This document shows, piece after piece, positions 9,312 through 18,823 of a stretch of 64,000 nt of DNA. This DNA is from Gammaproteobacteria bacterium (ex Lamellibrachia satsuma) (lineage in GTDB: Bacteria; Pseudomonadota; Gammaproteobacteria; Chromatiales; Chromatiaceae): the NCBI GenBank assembly GCA_019623805.1, contig CP053680.1, positions 434,001 through 498,000 of the forward strand, given 5' to 3'. Numbering within the stretch: the first letter of the stretch is position 1; each line of letters opens with the position of its first letter. The notes below the pieces were generated by a model, which had not been told where the DNA came from, searched no databases, and saw nothing but the letters and a program-made list of their open reading frames with translations. Both the position numbers and the translations under genes were made by a program.

Positions 9312-9680
9312 ATGCAATTCAGTTTTCTCCGTCCCACCATAACACTCTGCATCCTTCTCGGCAGCATCTGTCAGCCTGCCCAGGCACTGGAGTTGCGTTG
9401 GCTTCAATACTCTCCCGTACGCTACTTTACCGACAAGGACTGGGACATGATGAAAGAGACGGCCCGAGAGCTGTTCAACAGTGGAAAGGATGGTGACAGT
9501 GCGGCATGGGAAAACCCGGAATCAGGGAACCAAGGCAGCTTGAAGGCTCTGTCAACCATGGAAAAAGGCGGCACCACCTGCCGTGAAGCAGAAATCACCA
9601 ACCAAGCCGGAAAACGCAGCGGCACTTCAAGATTCACCTTCTGCCGACAAGCCGACGGCACATGGAAAATCTCGCGTTAA
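9312..9680 (+). CDS. Small secreted protein with surface-antigen-like C-terminal domain
   Basis: This 122-aa protein has a signal peptide: MQFSFLRPTITLCILLGSIC, then Q-P-A-Q-A with probable cleavage after AQA. GGAGG lies 5 nt before the ATG. The mature part contains TARELFNSGKDGDSAAWENP, a Cys (TTCREAEI), and a C-terminal FCRQADGTWKI. This pattern resembles the RT0821/Lpp0805-type (17-kDa-antigen C-terminal) domain seen in periplasmic or surface lipoproteins. The two Cys may form a disulfide. There is no lipobox, so it is probably periplasmic. Function is unknown. An IS701 element is inserted 43 bp after its stop. Confidence 0.7.
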   Translation: MQFSFLRPTITLCILLGSICQPAQALELRWLQYSPVRYFTDKDWDMMKETARELFNSGKDGDSAAWENPESGNQGSLKALSTMEKGGTTCREAEITNQAGKRSGTSRFTFCRQADGTWKISR

Positions 9681-9722
9681 GTCAATAGGATGAGGCTGAC
9701 AAGGAATTTTCCATGTTATTAG

Positions 9723-11246
9723 TTCTACTTTGTCAGATTCCATCACCCGGCAACCGACTGTTCCAGCGTCTGTTTTCGATATTGGGAGTCGATAGCCGCT
9801 TGTCGTTTACGATGCCGTTTCGTCATTTGCCGTAGTATTTCATCGCGTTCAATATCTCGCCGTGGCAGGAAGGCACGCAATAGCGATTCGATGTCTGAAC
9901 AACTGAGTAAGGGGTGATCATCTTTTTGCACAATTCGCTCTTCGAGCATGAATAACATCGCCATCATGACCAAGGCCATATGGTGATGCCAGGATTTCCA
10001 TTTACGGGCCTGATAATCAGCAAGACCTGATTCACTCTTACCATCCTGGAACGAACGCTCAACCCAGAACCGCTGCGCCTGCATCTTTGCAAGACAATGG
10101 GATGGCGTTTCTTCCGGTGCATTCGACAAGGTGTATTTAATCGTCTCCGGTGAATTGACCTCTCGTCGTACAATCAGGTGCCATTGATGTGCCTGGGCTT
10201 CTTTTCCATCCCAAAGCCAAACCCGATGATGCAGGATCTCGACGCGCAGTTTGCCCTTGCTGCTATCCCGTAATACCACTTGCTGCCACTCGCTGTCCCG
10301 TTGCTCATTGAGCCACTGGTCAACGCGCAGACGGGCTGCCTGGGCTTGCAGACGACTTCGACGACGACCGCGCGTTGTCGTGCTCTCCGGTATGAACGGC
10401 TGTGGATCTTCCAGGTAGACCTGTTGGTCTTTGTGGATGTCCACCACAAAGGTTTCACCCATCGCCTCCAAACCCCTCAGAAAAGCCGGATCCTTCCCGT
10501 ATCCCCCATCTGCACCCACCCAGGCAAAACGCAGGCCAAGCGTCCTCTGATGACGCACCATCTCCAGCGCCAACTCTGACTTGCTTTGATGTTTCCGTTC
10601 AACTTCCGGGATACCCGCCTTGCGACAGCGAGCCGGGTTCGATACCCACTCTTTGGGTAGATAGAGACGTTCATCTATCAGCGTGGACAAGTGCCCTTTA
10701 CCCAGTGCTGCGAATACACCAACCTGGCAGTTATCCACCTTGCCCTGGCGGCCATTCCATTGGCGTTTAACCCCCACTGAATGTTTACCCTTCTTGGCAA
10801 GGCCACTCTCATCGAGCAACAGACAGGTATCCGCGGTTCCACCCAGCCATTGATCGGCTTCCAGCGCCACTTGGTCTAACACCGCACGATGATCCCACGG
10901 GGACTCGGTGAGCATATGCTGGAGACGCTGATCATCTGCGCCTGCAACCACCTCTTCCATGCGTTCCATGTTCTTTCTCTGCGCTTGCATCAGGCCTTTG
11001 AGATAGTGTGTGACCGGTTGAAACACCGACCTCGTCTTGCTTCGAAAATGGGATTCAAAGCGGTACTGGAAACGTTGGAATCGCTCCGCTATGCGATCGA
11101 TTCTACTTATGCGCGTATCAGGTAATTCAAATGACCTTGGTGCTTGTCATTTGATGCTCTTCCTTACGATGATTGCCAAGAAATTCACAGCATATATTTT
11201 ATATTATTCAGTGAGTTACTTATAGATCTAATCTGACAAAGTAGAA
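9723..11246 (-). mobile_element. IS701-family insertion sequence, copy 1 (1524 bp)
   Basis: The element is bounded by 17-bp perfect terminal inverted repeats: TTCTACTTTGTCAGATT at 9723-9739 and its complement at 11230-11246. It is flanked by a 4-bp direct repeat TTAG (9719-9722 and 11247-11250), which fits the 4-bp YTAR target duplication of IS701. The single transposase gene reads leftwards. About 200 bp between the gene start and the right end is non-coding. An equal-length copy in the same orientation lies at 47370-48893. Confidence 0.95.
9743..11026 (-). CDS. IS701-family transposase, copy 1
   Basis: This 427-aa DDE transposase is intact, from the start at 11026 to a TGA 20 bp from the left IS end. 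LLLDESGLAKKGKHSVGVKR carries the first catalytic Asp and the KKGKHSVGV signature of IS701. WVGADGGYGKDPAFL carries the second Asp. AQRFWVERSFQDGKSESGL, with VERSFQDGK, carries the catalytic Glu region. The protein is the same length and sequence as copy 2 at 47390-48673, so one or both may be active. Confidence 0.95.
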   Translation of the reverse strand: MFQPVTHYLKGLMQAQRKNMERMEEVVAGADDQRLQHMLTESPWDHRAVLDQVALEADQWLGGTADTCLLLDESGLAKKGKHSVGVKRQWNGRQGKVDNCQVGVFAALGKGHLSTLIDERLYLPKEWVSNPARCRKAGIPEVERKHQSKSELALEMVRHQRTLGLRFAWVGADGGYGKDPAFLRGLEAMGETFVVDIHKDQQVYLEDPQPFIPESTTTRGRRRSRLQAQAARLRVDQWLNEQRDSEWQQVVLRDSSKGKLRVEILHHRVWLWDGKEAQAHQWHLIVRREVNSPETIKYTLSNAPEETPSHCLAKMQAQRFWVERSFQDGKSESGLADYQARKWKSWHHHMALVMMAMLFMLEERIVQKDDHPLLSCSDIESLLRAFLPRRDIERDEILRQMTKRHRKRQAAIDSQYRKQTLEQSVAG

Positions 11247-11448
11247 TTAGTCTGGCCATTACCGGAATTAAAGTTTTTCGCGTAGTGGTCGAATATAGTT
11301 TTGATAGCTATCTAACTGATAGCTGTCGCGTTATAACCAACAGAGGCAAGGTATGGAAACCAGGCAATTGAACTAAAGGGAACAGCCCCTCTGTTTTGCA
11401 TCGAGAGATGCCACATCAGATAGAAAGCTTGAAGGAAACAACCTGACA
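11247..11448 (+). other. Leader region of the GGDEF-EAL gene, possible RNA structure
   Basis: After the right target duplication of the IS, about 200 bp precede the next ATG. AACAGAGG (11339-11346) can pair with CCTCTGTT (11388-11395), enclosing a small GGT/ACC hairpin with a GGAAA-type loop. Upstream, ATAGCT occurs twice (around 11305 and 11320). The conserved nucleotides of the c-di-GMP-I riboswitch were looked for and not found. AAGGAA about 12 nt before the ATG is the likely ribosome site. Structure is suggested, not shown. Confidence 0.3.
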
Positions 11449-14400
11449 ATGCAGTTACAAACCAAAGTCCTGGCTGTTACTGCAATCGTCTTTTTAGGCC
11501 ATTTTGTGACCGTGGAGTATATGGGTCACCGGCAGGTTGAGTCTCAAGTCGTCGAAAATATCCGCGACCACGCCCGGACCATTCGCGGCATGCTGATGTC
11601 TTTGCGAAATGTCTACCAAAGGCATTTTCTTACCCACAATATCCCCATTGATGAAAAAACCCTGGGGTTTCTCCCGGCCCACTCTATCAGCCGAATTTCC
11701 AAAGAGTTCAAAAAATGGGTGGACTCCGGCCTGACCTTCAACAATGTCTCTGATCGCCCGAGAAACCCCAATAACAAGGCGGATATGATTGAGATGGAGG
11801 CTATCCGCCACTTTCAGGACAACCCGGAGGAAAAAGAGAGGATGGTTCCCTATGACGGACCCAACGGTGAACCCTTCTACCATTTTTCCCAACCGATCTG
11901 GGTCAAGCCCCACTGTTTGAAATGCCACGGCAAACAAGAGGAAGCCCCCCCCAGTATCAGAGAGAAGTACGGCTTGGCTTACGATTACGAACTCGGTGAT
12001 CTGCGGGGTGTAATGAGCATCAAACTGCCCGGAACGATTGTCGAAGAGCGGGTGGCCGCCCAAACACGCCAGAATATCATCAGCCACTCCATCGGATTCA
12101 TCCTCACATTCCTGATCCTCTCATGGTTACTCAGGCAGACCATCATCAAACGGATCGGCAAGCTGAAAAATGCCGCCCTGCAACTGGCACAGGGAAACTA
12201 TGCAGTATCCGCATCCATGCCAGGAGAGGATGAGATCTCCCATGTTGCAGCGGCATTCAACGAGATGGCTGAAAAGATTGGTCTGCGGGAACGCGCGCTG
12301 ACCACCCAAAAATCCATGTATGCCGCACTTTCACAGACCAACAAAACCATCATACGGCTCCACTCACCTGAACAACTGTTCGAAAAAGTCTGCCGTATTG
12401 CAGTAGAGCTTGGTGGCCTGAAATTCGCCTGGATTGGTCTGGTAAACATTCGCACCAGCTCGGTGGAACCCATCGCAAGCGCCGGCGATGATGTTTCATG
12501 CCTCGCACAAACCGAGTTTTCCCTGGACCCCGATCACACCAAGGGAAGCGGACCTCTCTCCATTTCGATCAATGAGCGACGGCATGTGATTATCAACAAT
12601 CTGCATGAAAGCACCATAACCGCTCCATGGCAGGATCTGGCCCAGAAAGCGCATATCCATTCAGCCGCCATCTTTCCCATCACGATGAATAAGAAAGTGA
12701 TAGGCACCTTCTGTGTCTATTCCGGGGAGAGCGAATTCTTCAATGCCGATATTGTTGACCTCCTGCAGGAGATGACCTCCGACATCTCCTTTGCCATTGG
12801 TAACTATAAGCAGGCTAAGGAGCACGAACAGGCCCATAAAAAACTTTCGGAGTCCTCTGCTGAACTTGAAAAAATAAACAGCCAGATGCGTCTGTTGCTG
12901 GAGTCGACAGGCGAAGGGATATACGGCATTGACACCAAGGGAAACGTCACCTTCGTCAACCAGTCCGCGCTCAAAATGCTTGGATTCTCACGAGAAGAGT
13001 TGTTGGGAGGTGATATTCACGCATTGACACACCACACTTATGCGGACGGCACGACTCTCCCCATCGGGGAGTGCTCAATCCATGAAGCATTCCGCACCGG
13101 CCTATCCTGCCAGATCAACAACGAGGTTTTCTGGCGCAAGAACGGCACCTCCTTCCCTGTCGAGTATTCGGCCTATCCGATCAATGAAGGGGGAGAGGTC
13201 AAAGGCGCCGTAACCGTCTTTCGCGATGTCACCGAAAGCCATGCAATCGCCCAGCAGATGAATTTTCTGGCAACCCACGATACCCTCACCAACCTGCTGA
13301 ATCGTTACTCGTTTGAAAAACATCTCAGCCTGGCCTTCAACAATGCGCAAAGCGGTGACGTGGATTATGCGCTCTGTTACATGGACCTTGACCAGTTCAA
13401 GGTGGTTAATGACACCTGCGGGCATGTCGCCGGTGACGCACTGCTACAGATGGTCTCACGCCTGCTGCAACAAACCATCAGGCACAGTGATATTCTGTCA
13501 CGGCTCGGCGGCGATGAGTTTGGCCTGCTGCTTGAGGACTGCCCGATGGAACAAGCTATTCGACTGGCCAACAAAATCTGTGAAAACGTAAAGGATTTCC
13601 GTTTCTCATGGCAGGACAAGACATTCACCATCGGCATGAGCATCGGCATCGTCAGCATCAATCATGAAAGCGAGGGTCCGGAAAGCGCTCTGAGTGCAGC
13701 GGATGCCGCCTGCTATGTCGCCAAAGATCTGGGACGAAACCGGGTGCATGTGCATAGAAGCCATGATGATGAAACCATTCGCAGACAGGGAGAGATGCAG
13801 TGGGTCTCCAGAATTCAGCGCGCAATCGAAGAGAAGCGGCTCTGCCTCTACCAACAACCCATCGTTCCTCTTGATGACGATGAAGAGGCCGGGCAACATT
13901 TCGAGATTCTGCTGCGAATGACAGATGAAGACGGCCGGATGGTGCCTCCTGGTGCCTTTATTCCCGCAGCAGAAAGATACAACCTGATGCCGACTCTGGA
14001 TCGCTGGGTAATCGATACAACCTTCCAGTGGCTGGCTGATAATCCAACCCGGATAGCAGATATTGAGCTCTGCGCCATAAACCTCTCCGGGCAGTCGCTG
14101 GGAGACGACAGCCTCCCTGGATATATCACTGACAGACTCAGCCACTACAACCTGGATGCCAACACCATCTGTTTTGAGGTGACCGAGACGGCCGCCGTCA
14201 GCCGTTTGGACCAAGCCATCCATTTTATCACCCATCTGAAACACATCGGCTGCCGTTTTGCGCTGGATGATTTCGGCACTGGCATGTCCTCATTCGCCTA
14301 TCTGAAAAACATGCCGGTGGACTATCTCAAGATCGACGGCAGCTTCGTCAAGGATATTGCGGATGACCCGATAGACCGGGCGATGGTGGAATCCATCAGC

Positions 14401-14550
14401 GAGATCGGCCACCTGATGGGGCTCGAAACCATCGGGGAATATGTGGAGAACGACACCATCCGGAAGATCCTGAGCAGCATCGGCGTCGACTACGCTCAGG
14501 GTTTTGGCATTGCAAAACCTCAGCCACTGACCATACTCGACGAAAACTGA
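11449..14550 (+). CDS. Membrane GGDEF-EAL protein with heme-c-type Tll0287 sensor, HAMP, GAF and PAS domains
   Basis: This 1033-aa inner-membrane c-di-GMP enzyme has an N-terminal membrane segment (about 6-24). A periplasmic DUF3365/Tll0287-like domain follows and includes CLKCH (156-160), a CxxCH heme-c attachment motif. A second membrane segment (about 209-227) leads to HAMP, then GAF (about 300-450) and PAS (about 475-590, ESTGEGIYGIDTKGNVTFVN). The GGDEF domain has an intact active site (687-691). The EAL domain reads EILLR at 819-823, an accepted variant, with DDFGTGMSSF present. Both synthesis and breakdown of c-di-GMP look possible. The heme motif suggests redox or gas sensing, by inference. 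It lies just right of IS701 copy 1. Confidence 0.9.
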   Translation: MQLQTKVLAVTAIVFLGHFVTVEYMGHRQVESQVVENIRDHARTIRGMLMSLRNVYQRHFLTHNIPIDEKTLGFLPAHSISRISKEFKKWVDSGLTFNNVSDRPRNPNNKADMIEMEAIRHFQDNPEEKERMVPYDGPNGEPFYHFSQPIWVKPHCLKCHGKQEEAPPSIREKYGLAYDYELGDLRGVMSIKLPGTIVEERVAAQTRQNIISHSIGFILTFLILSWLLRQTIIKRIGKLKNAALQLAQGNYAVSASMPGEDEISHVAAAFNEMAEKIGLRERALTTQKSMYAALSQTNKTIIRLHSPEQLFEKVCRIAVELGGLKFAWIGLVNIRTSSVEPIASAGDDVSCLAQTEFSLDPDHTKGSGPLSISINERRHVIINNLHESTITAPWQDLAQKAHIHSAAIFPITMNKKVIGTFCVYSGESEFFNADIVDLLQEMTSDISFAIGNYKQAKEHEQAHKKLSESSAELEKINSQMRLLLESTGEGIYGIDTKGNVTFVNQSALKMLGFSREELLGGDIHALTHHTYADGTTLPIGECSIHEAFRTGLSCQINNEVFWRKNGTSFPVEYSAYPINEGGEVKGAVTVFRDVTESHAIAQQMNFLATHDTLTNLLNRYSFEKHLSLAFNNAQSGDVDYALCYMDLDQFKVVNDTCGHVAGDALLQMVSRLLQQTIRHSDILSRLGGDEFGLLLEDCPMEQAIRLANKICENVKDFRFSWQDKTFTIGMSIGIVSINHESEGPESALSAADAACYVAKDLGRNRVHVHRSHDDETIRRQGEMQWVSRIQRAIEEKRLCLYQQPIVPLDDDEEAGQHFEILLRMTDEDGRMVPPGAFIPAAERYNLMPTLDRWVIDTTFQWLADNPTRIADIELCAINLSGQSLGDDSLPGYITDRLSHYNLDANTICFEVTETAAVSRLDQAIHFITHLKHIGCRFALDDFGTGMSSFAYLKNMPVDYLKIDGSFVKDIADDPIDRAMVESISEIGHLMGLETIGEYVENDTIRKILSSIGVDYAQGFGIAKPQPLTILDEN

Positions 14551-14563
14551 ACGACAAAAATCA

Positions 14564-15925
14564 TCAGCCCGGCAGAGAGATGCCCGTCACCTTTTTATAG
14601 AGTGAAACGGCATATGAATCGGTCATGCCGCCGACGAAATCAGTCAAACGCAGCAGCCGGGTGTAAGCATCTTCCGCCGGCTTTCTATCGGGGCCGATAA
14701 ACTGATCCGGCACCAGAAGAATCATCATCTTGCTACGGGAACTCGCCTGCAGGCCATGCTCGGCAACATCATCCACTACCTGAATAAAGCGCTCCAGCAA
14801 TTCGCTGATCACCTGAAAACCCGCAACCTCAATCTCAATCACCTCTGGCGCGTTGTAGATCTTCTCAATCGCCACCTCGATCAACTGGTTCATCTCCTCC
14901 CGCTTGGGTATAAGACTCAGGAGGGGCTGGTCGAATCTGCCGGCCAGGATGTCATCTTCAGAATCCAGAAAACAGCTCATCGACTGACCGATCGCCTGAT
15001 TGATCACCTTGGCGCGCAGAAACTCAATTTTCTCCTTGTTTCCACTGATGCCACGCAGCCGTTTCTCCTGCCGCTCAGGTTCAGAAAGCACCTGCAGGAA
15101 AAGCCCCAGTGCCTCATCAAAGGTAAGGTGTCCCAAACGGTAACCATCTTCAATATCGATCACCCGATAGCAGATGTCGTCCGCCGCTTCCACCAGAAAA
15201 GCCAGTGGATGGCGGTGCCAGATCGCCAATATGGGATCCCGTCTTATCAGCCCTGTATTCTCCACCACGGTTTCAAACAGTACCCGATCCGCGGCGGTAA
15301 AACCCGGTTTTTTGGCACTGACCCCATCAAAGCGTCCTTTGCCGATACAGGATTCACGGGGATATTTACTGAATGCCGCCAAGGTGGCGCTCGTCAACTG
15401 CAGGCCACCGGGATTGTCACGGTTCTGTAAACGTGAAAGCACACGAAAACCCTGGGCATTACCTTCAAAGTTGAGGAAATCCTCCCGCTGACTGCCATGC
15501 AGTACCCCAACCCGCCCTTTGCCGTAATCCGCCGTCTCGGCCCACAGACGGATCGCATCCTCGCCTGAGTGGCCGAAAGGCGGATTGCCGATATCATGGG
15601 CCAGACAGGCCGCAGCGCATATATCACCAAAATCGGAAGCCTCGGCAGAGGCCAAATCATGACGGGTTATAATCTGCTCGCCAACCAAAGTTCCCAGAGA
15701 ACGGCCCACACTGGAAGATTCCAGACTATGAGTCAGACGGGTCCTGACATAGTCAATCTTCGACAGCGGAAAGATCTGCGTTTTGTCCTGCATACGCCGG
15801 AAGGCGGAGGAGAAAACAATCCGATCGAGGTCCCGCTGATAGTCGGTGCGGGCAGTCGTCTCGGAGGGCTCATCGTCTGATCCCAGGCGTTTGCGGGAGA
15901 GCAGTTGCGGCCAGTTCATCGCCAT
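14564..15925 (-). CDS. dgt: Deoxyguanosinetriphosphate triphosphohydrolase-like protein
   Basis: This HD-domain enzyme hydrolyses dNTPs (dGTP in the archetype) to the deoxynucleoside and triphosphate. It has the N-terminal signature RTDYQRDLDRIVFSSAFRRM, TRLTHSLESSSVGRSLG, and the HD metal site AHDIGNPPFGHSGE. FEGNAQGFRVLSRLQ is also typical. At 453 aa it is of ordinary length for the dGTPase type 1/2 families. It is convergent with the GGDEF-EAL gene (13 bp between stops) and is 8 bp downstream of the glycine-zipper lipoprotein gene on the same strand. Confidence 0.93.
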   Translation of the reverse strand: MAMNWPQLLSRKRLGSDDEPSETTARTDYQRDLDRIVFSSAFRRMQDKTQIFPLSKIDYVRTRLTHSLESSSVGRSLGTLVGEQIITRHDLASAEASDFGDICAAACLAHDIGNPPFGHSGEDAIRLWAETADYGKGRVGVLHGSQREDFLNFEGNAQGFRVLSRLQNRDNPGGLQLTSATLAAFSKYPRESCIGKGRFDGVSAKKPGFTAADRVLFETVVENTGLIRRDPILAIWHRHPLAFLVEAADDICYRVIDIEDGYRLGHLTFDEALGLFLQVLSEPERQEKRLRGISGNKEKIEFLRAKVINQAIGQSMSCFLDSEDDILAGRFDQPLLSLIPKREEMNQLIEVAIEKIYNAPEVIEIEVAGFQVISELLERFIQVVDDVAEHGLQASSRSKMMILLVPDQFIGPDRKPAEDAYTRLLRLTDFVGGMTDSYAVSLYKKVTGISLPG

Positions 15926-15933
15926 TCTAGCCT

Positions 15934-16374
15934 CTATTCCCAGCCAATGACTTCGTAACCACGCTCACTCAGGCAACGCTGCACAAAGCGCTTGAAGGTG
16001 GGATTGAGTTCCGCCGACTGAAAGGCTCCGCCGACAGCTCCCGTTGCCGCACCTGCTGCCGCGCCCGCGACTGCCCGCTCTCCCGCATCACCGCGAAACA
16101 GCCCCCACACACCAGAAGCAATACCGCCGACAGCAGCGCCTTTGGCAGCCTTCTTTCCAACCTCACCATCCTGGTTCTCACTCACGCCGGAATCCCGGGC
16201 CAAAGCCATGCAGGCCTCGGCATCCTGTTCCGACTGACTCTTTCCCACAGTTTTCATGTGATCATTGGGATAGAAGACCGGACGTTTTGGTCCCGATGCA
16301 CATCCGGCCAGCATCAAAACAAGGACAACAGACATGGCAAGCATTGCTGGCCGAAATGATTGCATTCTTCTCAT
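15934..16374 (-). CDS. Glycine-zipper lipoprotein
   Basis: The 146-aa precursor has a basic N-terminus, a hydrophobic stretch (AMLAMSVVLVLML) and the lipobox LAGC, so it should be lipidated at Cys25. The mature part has a Gly/Ala-rich glycine zipper (KKAAKGAAVGGIASGVWGLF then AVAGAAAGAATGAVGGAF), as found in Rickettsia 17-kDa-type and YMGG-like envelope proteins. RCLSERGYEVIGWE ends the protein and is typical of small envelope lipoproteins. It is probably anchored in the outer membrane with a role in envelope integrity, by analogy only. Confidence 0.75.
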   Translation of the reverse strand: MRRMQSFRPAMLAMSVVLVLMLAGCASGPKRPVFYPNDHMKTVGKSQSEQDAEACMALARDSGVSENQDGEVGKKAAKGAAVGGIASGVWGLFRGDAGERAVAGAAAGAATGAVGGAFQSAELNPTFKRFVQRCLSERGYEVIGWE

Positions 16375-16547
16375 CAGAGCAGGTCCCTATGGGGGGTCAG
16401 GAAAATTCAAGGAGATAGTGAAATATACTGGAACACGGCACAAGTCGCCATCAATGCAGATTCTATCCGGCTTCTCACCGGCTGTGTCAGGAGAACTGGA
16501 ATATGGCACAATGCCGCAGAATTTATCCAACAACGAGTGACTCTCTC

Positions 16548-17195
16548 ATGAACTCCGTTCGCACGAAATTTCTGCTGTTATCCCTTTTGCTGAGCGCGGG
16601 TTGCTCCACCGTCTACTACGACACCATGGAAAAAGTGGGCGTCCACAAACGTGACATTCTCGTAGACCGGGTGGAGTCAGCCCGCGATGCCCAGACTGAG
16701 GCCCAGGAGCAGTTCAAATCGGCCCTGGAACAGTTCGCCTCTGTCATCAAAGTTGAAGAGACCGACCTCAAATCAGCCTATGAAAAACTGAATGACGAAT
16801 TCGAAGAGAGCCAGTCCGCCGCAGATGACGTCTCCAGTCGTATCGATAAAGTCGAGTCGGTGGCAGACGCCCTCTTCGAAGAGTGGCAGGAGGAGCTGGA
16901 TCTCTATCAGAATAAAAACCTCAAAGCCGCCAGCGCCAAAAAAATGCGGGCCACCAAAAAGCGCTACGGCCAGATGCTCAAATCGATGCTTCAGGCCGAA
17001 AAGACCATGCAGCCAATCCTCGACAGCTTTCAAGACAACGTGCTTTTTCTCAAACACAACCTGAATGCACAGGCCATCGGAGCCCTGCGTGGCGAGTTCA
17101 GCAATCTGAAGTCCGATATCGGAAAGCTTATCAAGCGGATGAACCAATCCATAGCGCGCTCGAACAGTTTCATCGAGTCACTTCAGCAGCCTTAA
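16548..17195 (+). CDS. DUF2959 coiled-coil lipoprotein
   Basis: The 215-aa precursor starts at the ATG at 16548, with a signal peptide ending in the lipobox LSAGC. The mature part begins STVYYDTMEKVGVHKRDILV, the conserved opening of DUF2959, and continues as a long charged helix. Heptad-like repeats (VESARDAQTEAQEQFKSALE, VSSRIDKVESVADALFEEWQ) suggest a coiled coil. There is no catalytic motif. It is probably a periplasm-facing membrane-anchored protein of unknown role. The phosphate permease gene follows after 59 bp on the same strand. Confidence 0.8.
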   Translation: MNSVRTKFLLLSLLLSAGCSTVYYDTMEKVGVHKRDILVDRVESARDAQTEAQEQFKSALEQFASVIKVEETDLKSAYEKLNDEFEESQSAADDVSSRIDKVESVADALFEEWQEELDLYQNKNLKAASAKKMRATKKRYGQMLKSMLQAEKTMQPILDSFQDNVLFLKHNLNAQAIGALRGEFSNLKSDIGKLIKRMNQSIARSNSFIESLQQP

Positions 17196-17254
17196 CGCCC
17201 AAGTTCGCAGGTTTCTAAACACCTTCTCTTCATCAACAACGGAGTTCGGCCATA

Positions 17255-18823
17255 ATGGAACTCTCAAACATCAAGCAGATTGAAGACGCCACCCGTTTCG
17301 GCCGTCCCGAAATCTTCCGTCTCGGCATCGGCATCATATTCATCGCAGGTGTGATGCTCTTTACCGATTTCCGCTTTGGTAATACCACCGACAATACCAT
17401 GTTGATCGTGGCAGCGATGATCGGCGGTTATATGGCGATGAACATCGGAGCCAACGACGTTGCCAACAATGTCGGGCCGGCGGTGGGTTCAAAGGCGCTG
17501 ACACTGACCGGCGCTATCTTACTTGCCGTAATCTTCGAGGGAGCAGGGGCACTGATCGCCGGCGGCGATGTGGTGGACACGATCAGGAAGGGCATTATCG
17601 ACCCCTCCCTGATTGCCGACAGGGACACCTTCATCTGGATTATGATGGCGGCTCTGCTGGCCGGAGCAGTCTGGCTCAACATCGCCACTGCAATGGGTGC
17701 ACCTGTCTCCACCACCCACTCCATCGTCGGCGGCGTACTGGGTGCGGGCATTGCCGCTGGCGGGATCGATATCGCCAACTGGAACAAGGTGGCAGCCATC
17801 TCCGCCAGCTGGGTCATCTCCCCGGTTCTGGGTGGCCTGATCGCCGCTGGTTTCCTCTACCTCATCAAACGTACGATAACCTACCAGAGCGATATGGCCC
17901 GTGCCGCCAAAAGAATGGTGCCACTGCTGGTCGCACTTATGGTGATGGCCTTCTCAACCTATCTCATACTCAAAGGGTTGAAGAAAGTCTGGAGGATTGA
18001 TTTCCAGACGGCCGCGATGACTGGTCTTTTCTTTGCGACTGCGATCTATCTGCTTGTCCGTCCTGTCATCGAAAAAACCGCAGACCGCCTGCCTAACAGC
18101 AAAGTCGGCGTTAACAGTCTATTCACAGCCCCTCTGATCTTCGCTGCCGCCCTGCTCAGCTTCGCCCACGGCGCCAATGATGTTGCCAATGCAGTTGGGC
18201 CGCTTGCAGCCATCAACGAGGCAATTTCCGGATCCAGAATTGTCCAAAAGGCTGCAGTTCCTCTCTGGGTAATGATGGTAGGCGCTTTCGGTATCGCCTT
18301 GGGACTGGCGCTCTATGGCCCTAGGCTGATCAAGACAGTGGGTTCCGAAATCACAGAACTGGACCAGATGCGGGCCTTCTGCATCGCCATGGCGGCCGCC
18401 ATCACGGTCATCATCGCCACCCAGTTTGGTCTGCCGGTGAGTTCTACCCATATTGCCGTCGGTGCGGTATTCGGCGTCGGCTTTCTACGAGAGTTTCTGA
18501 AGGCCACCTATGCCCGTACGATGGAAGAGATCATGAGCCATCACGATGGACAGGACCAAGTGGTCGTTGAGGCGTTTCTTGATGAATTCAGCCGCGCCTC
18601 GACCAACCGCAAGGGAGAGATGCTGGCACAGCTCAAGGCACACTCCGCCGAAGCCGACCTCACCAAGAAAGAGCGAAAAGGCCTGCGCAAGATCTATCGT
18701 CAGCAACTTGTCAAACGATCAGCCCTGTTAAAGATCCTCGCAGCCTGGTTGATTACCGTGCCGGTATCCGGCTTGTTGGCCGCCGCACTCTTCTACGCTA
18801 TCAGGGGCTTTATGCTTCCTTAA
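17255..18823 (+). CDS. PiT-family inorganic phosphate permease
   Basis: This 522-aa inner-membrane phosphate:cation symporter shows the internal duplication of the family: GANDVANNVGPAVGSKAL near residue 65 and GANDVANAVGPLAAINEA near 307. VSTTHSIVGGVLG and VSSTHIAVGAVFG are the paired second motifs. About eleven membrane segments can be seen. A charged cytosolic stretch (about 425-490) lies before the last helix, as in longer PiT members. No PhoU-like partner is adjacent. Its TAA stop lies within a TTAA that also gives the stop of the convergent gene. Confidence 0.93.
   Translation: MELSNIKQIEDATRFGRPEIFRLGIGIIFIAGVMLFTDFRFGNTTDNTMLIVAAMIGGYMAMNIGANDVANNVGPAVGSKALTLTGAILLAVIFEGAGALIAGGDVVDTIRKGIIDPSLIADRDTFIWIMMAALLAGAVWLNIATAMGAPVSTTHSIVGGVLGAGIAAGGIDIANWNKVAAISASWVISPVLGGLIAAGFLYLIKRTITYQSDMARAAKRMVPLLVALMVMAFSTYLILKGLKKVWRIDFQTAAMTGLFFATAIYLLVRPVIEKTADRLPNSKVGVNSLFTAPLIFAAALLSFAHGANDVANAVGPLAAINEAISGSRIVQKAAVPLWVMMVGAFGIALGLALYGPRLIKTVGSEITELDQMRAFCIAMAAAITVIIATQFGLPVSSTHIAVGAVFGVGFLREFLKATYARTMEEIMSHHDGQDQVVVEAFLDEFSRASTNRKGEMLAQLKAHSAEADLTKKERKGLRKIYRQQLVKRSALLKILAAWLITVPVSGLLAAALFYAIRGFMLP

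Noticed and set aside
11251..11448. c-di-GMP riboswitch before the GGDEF-EAL gene
   Set aside because: The conserved GEMM core nucleotides and tetraloop-receptor pattern are not present.
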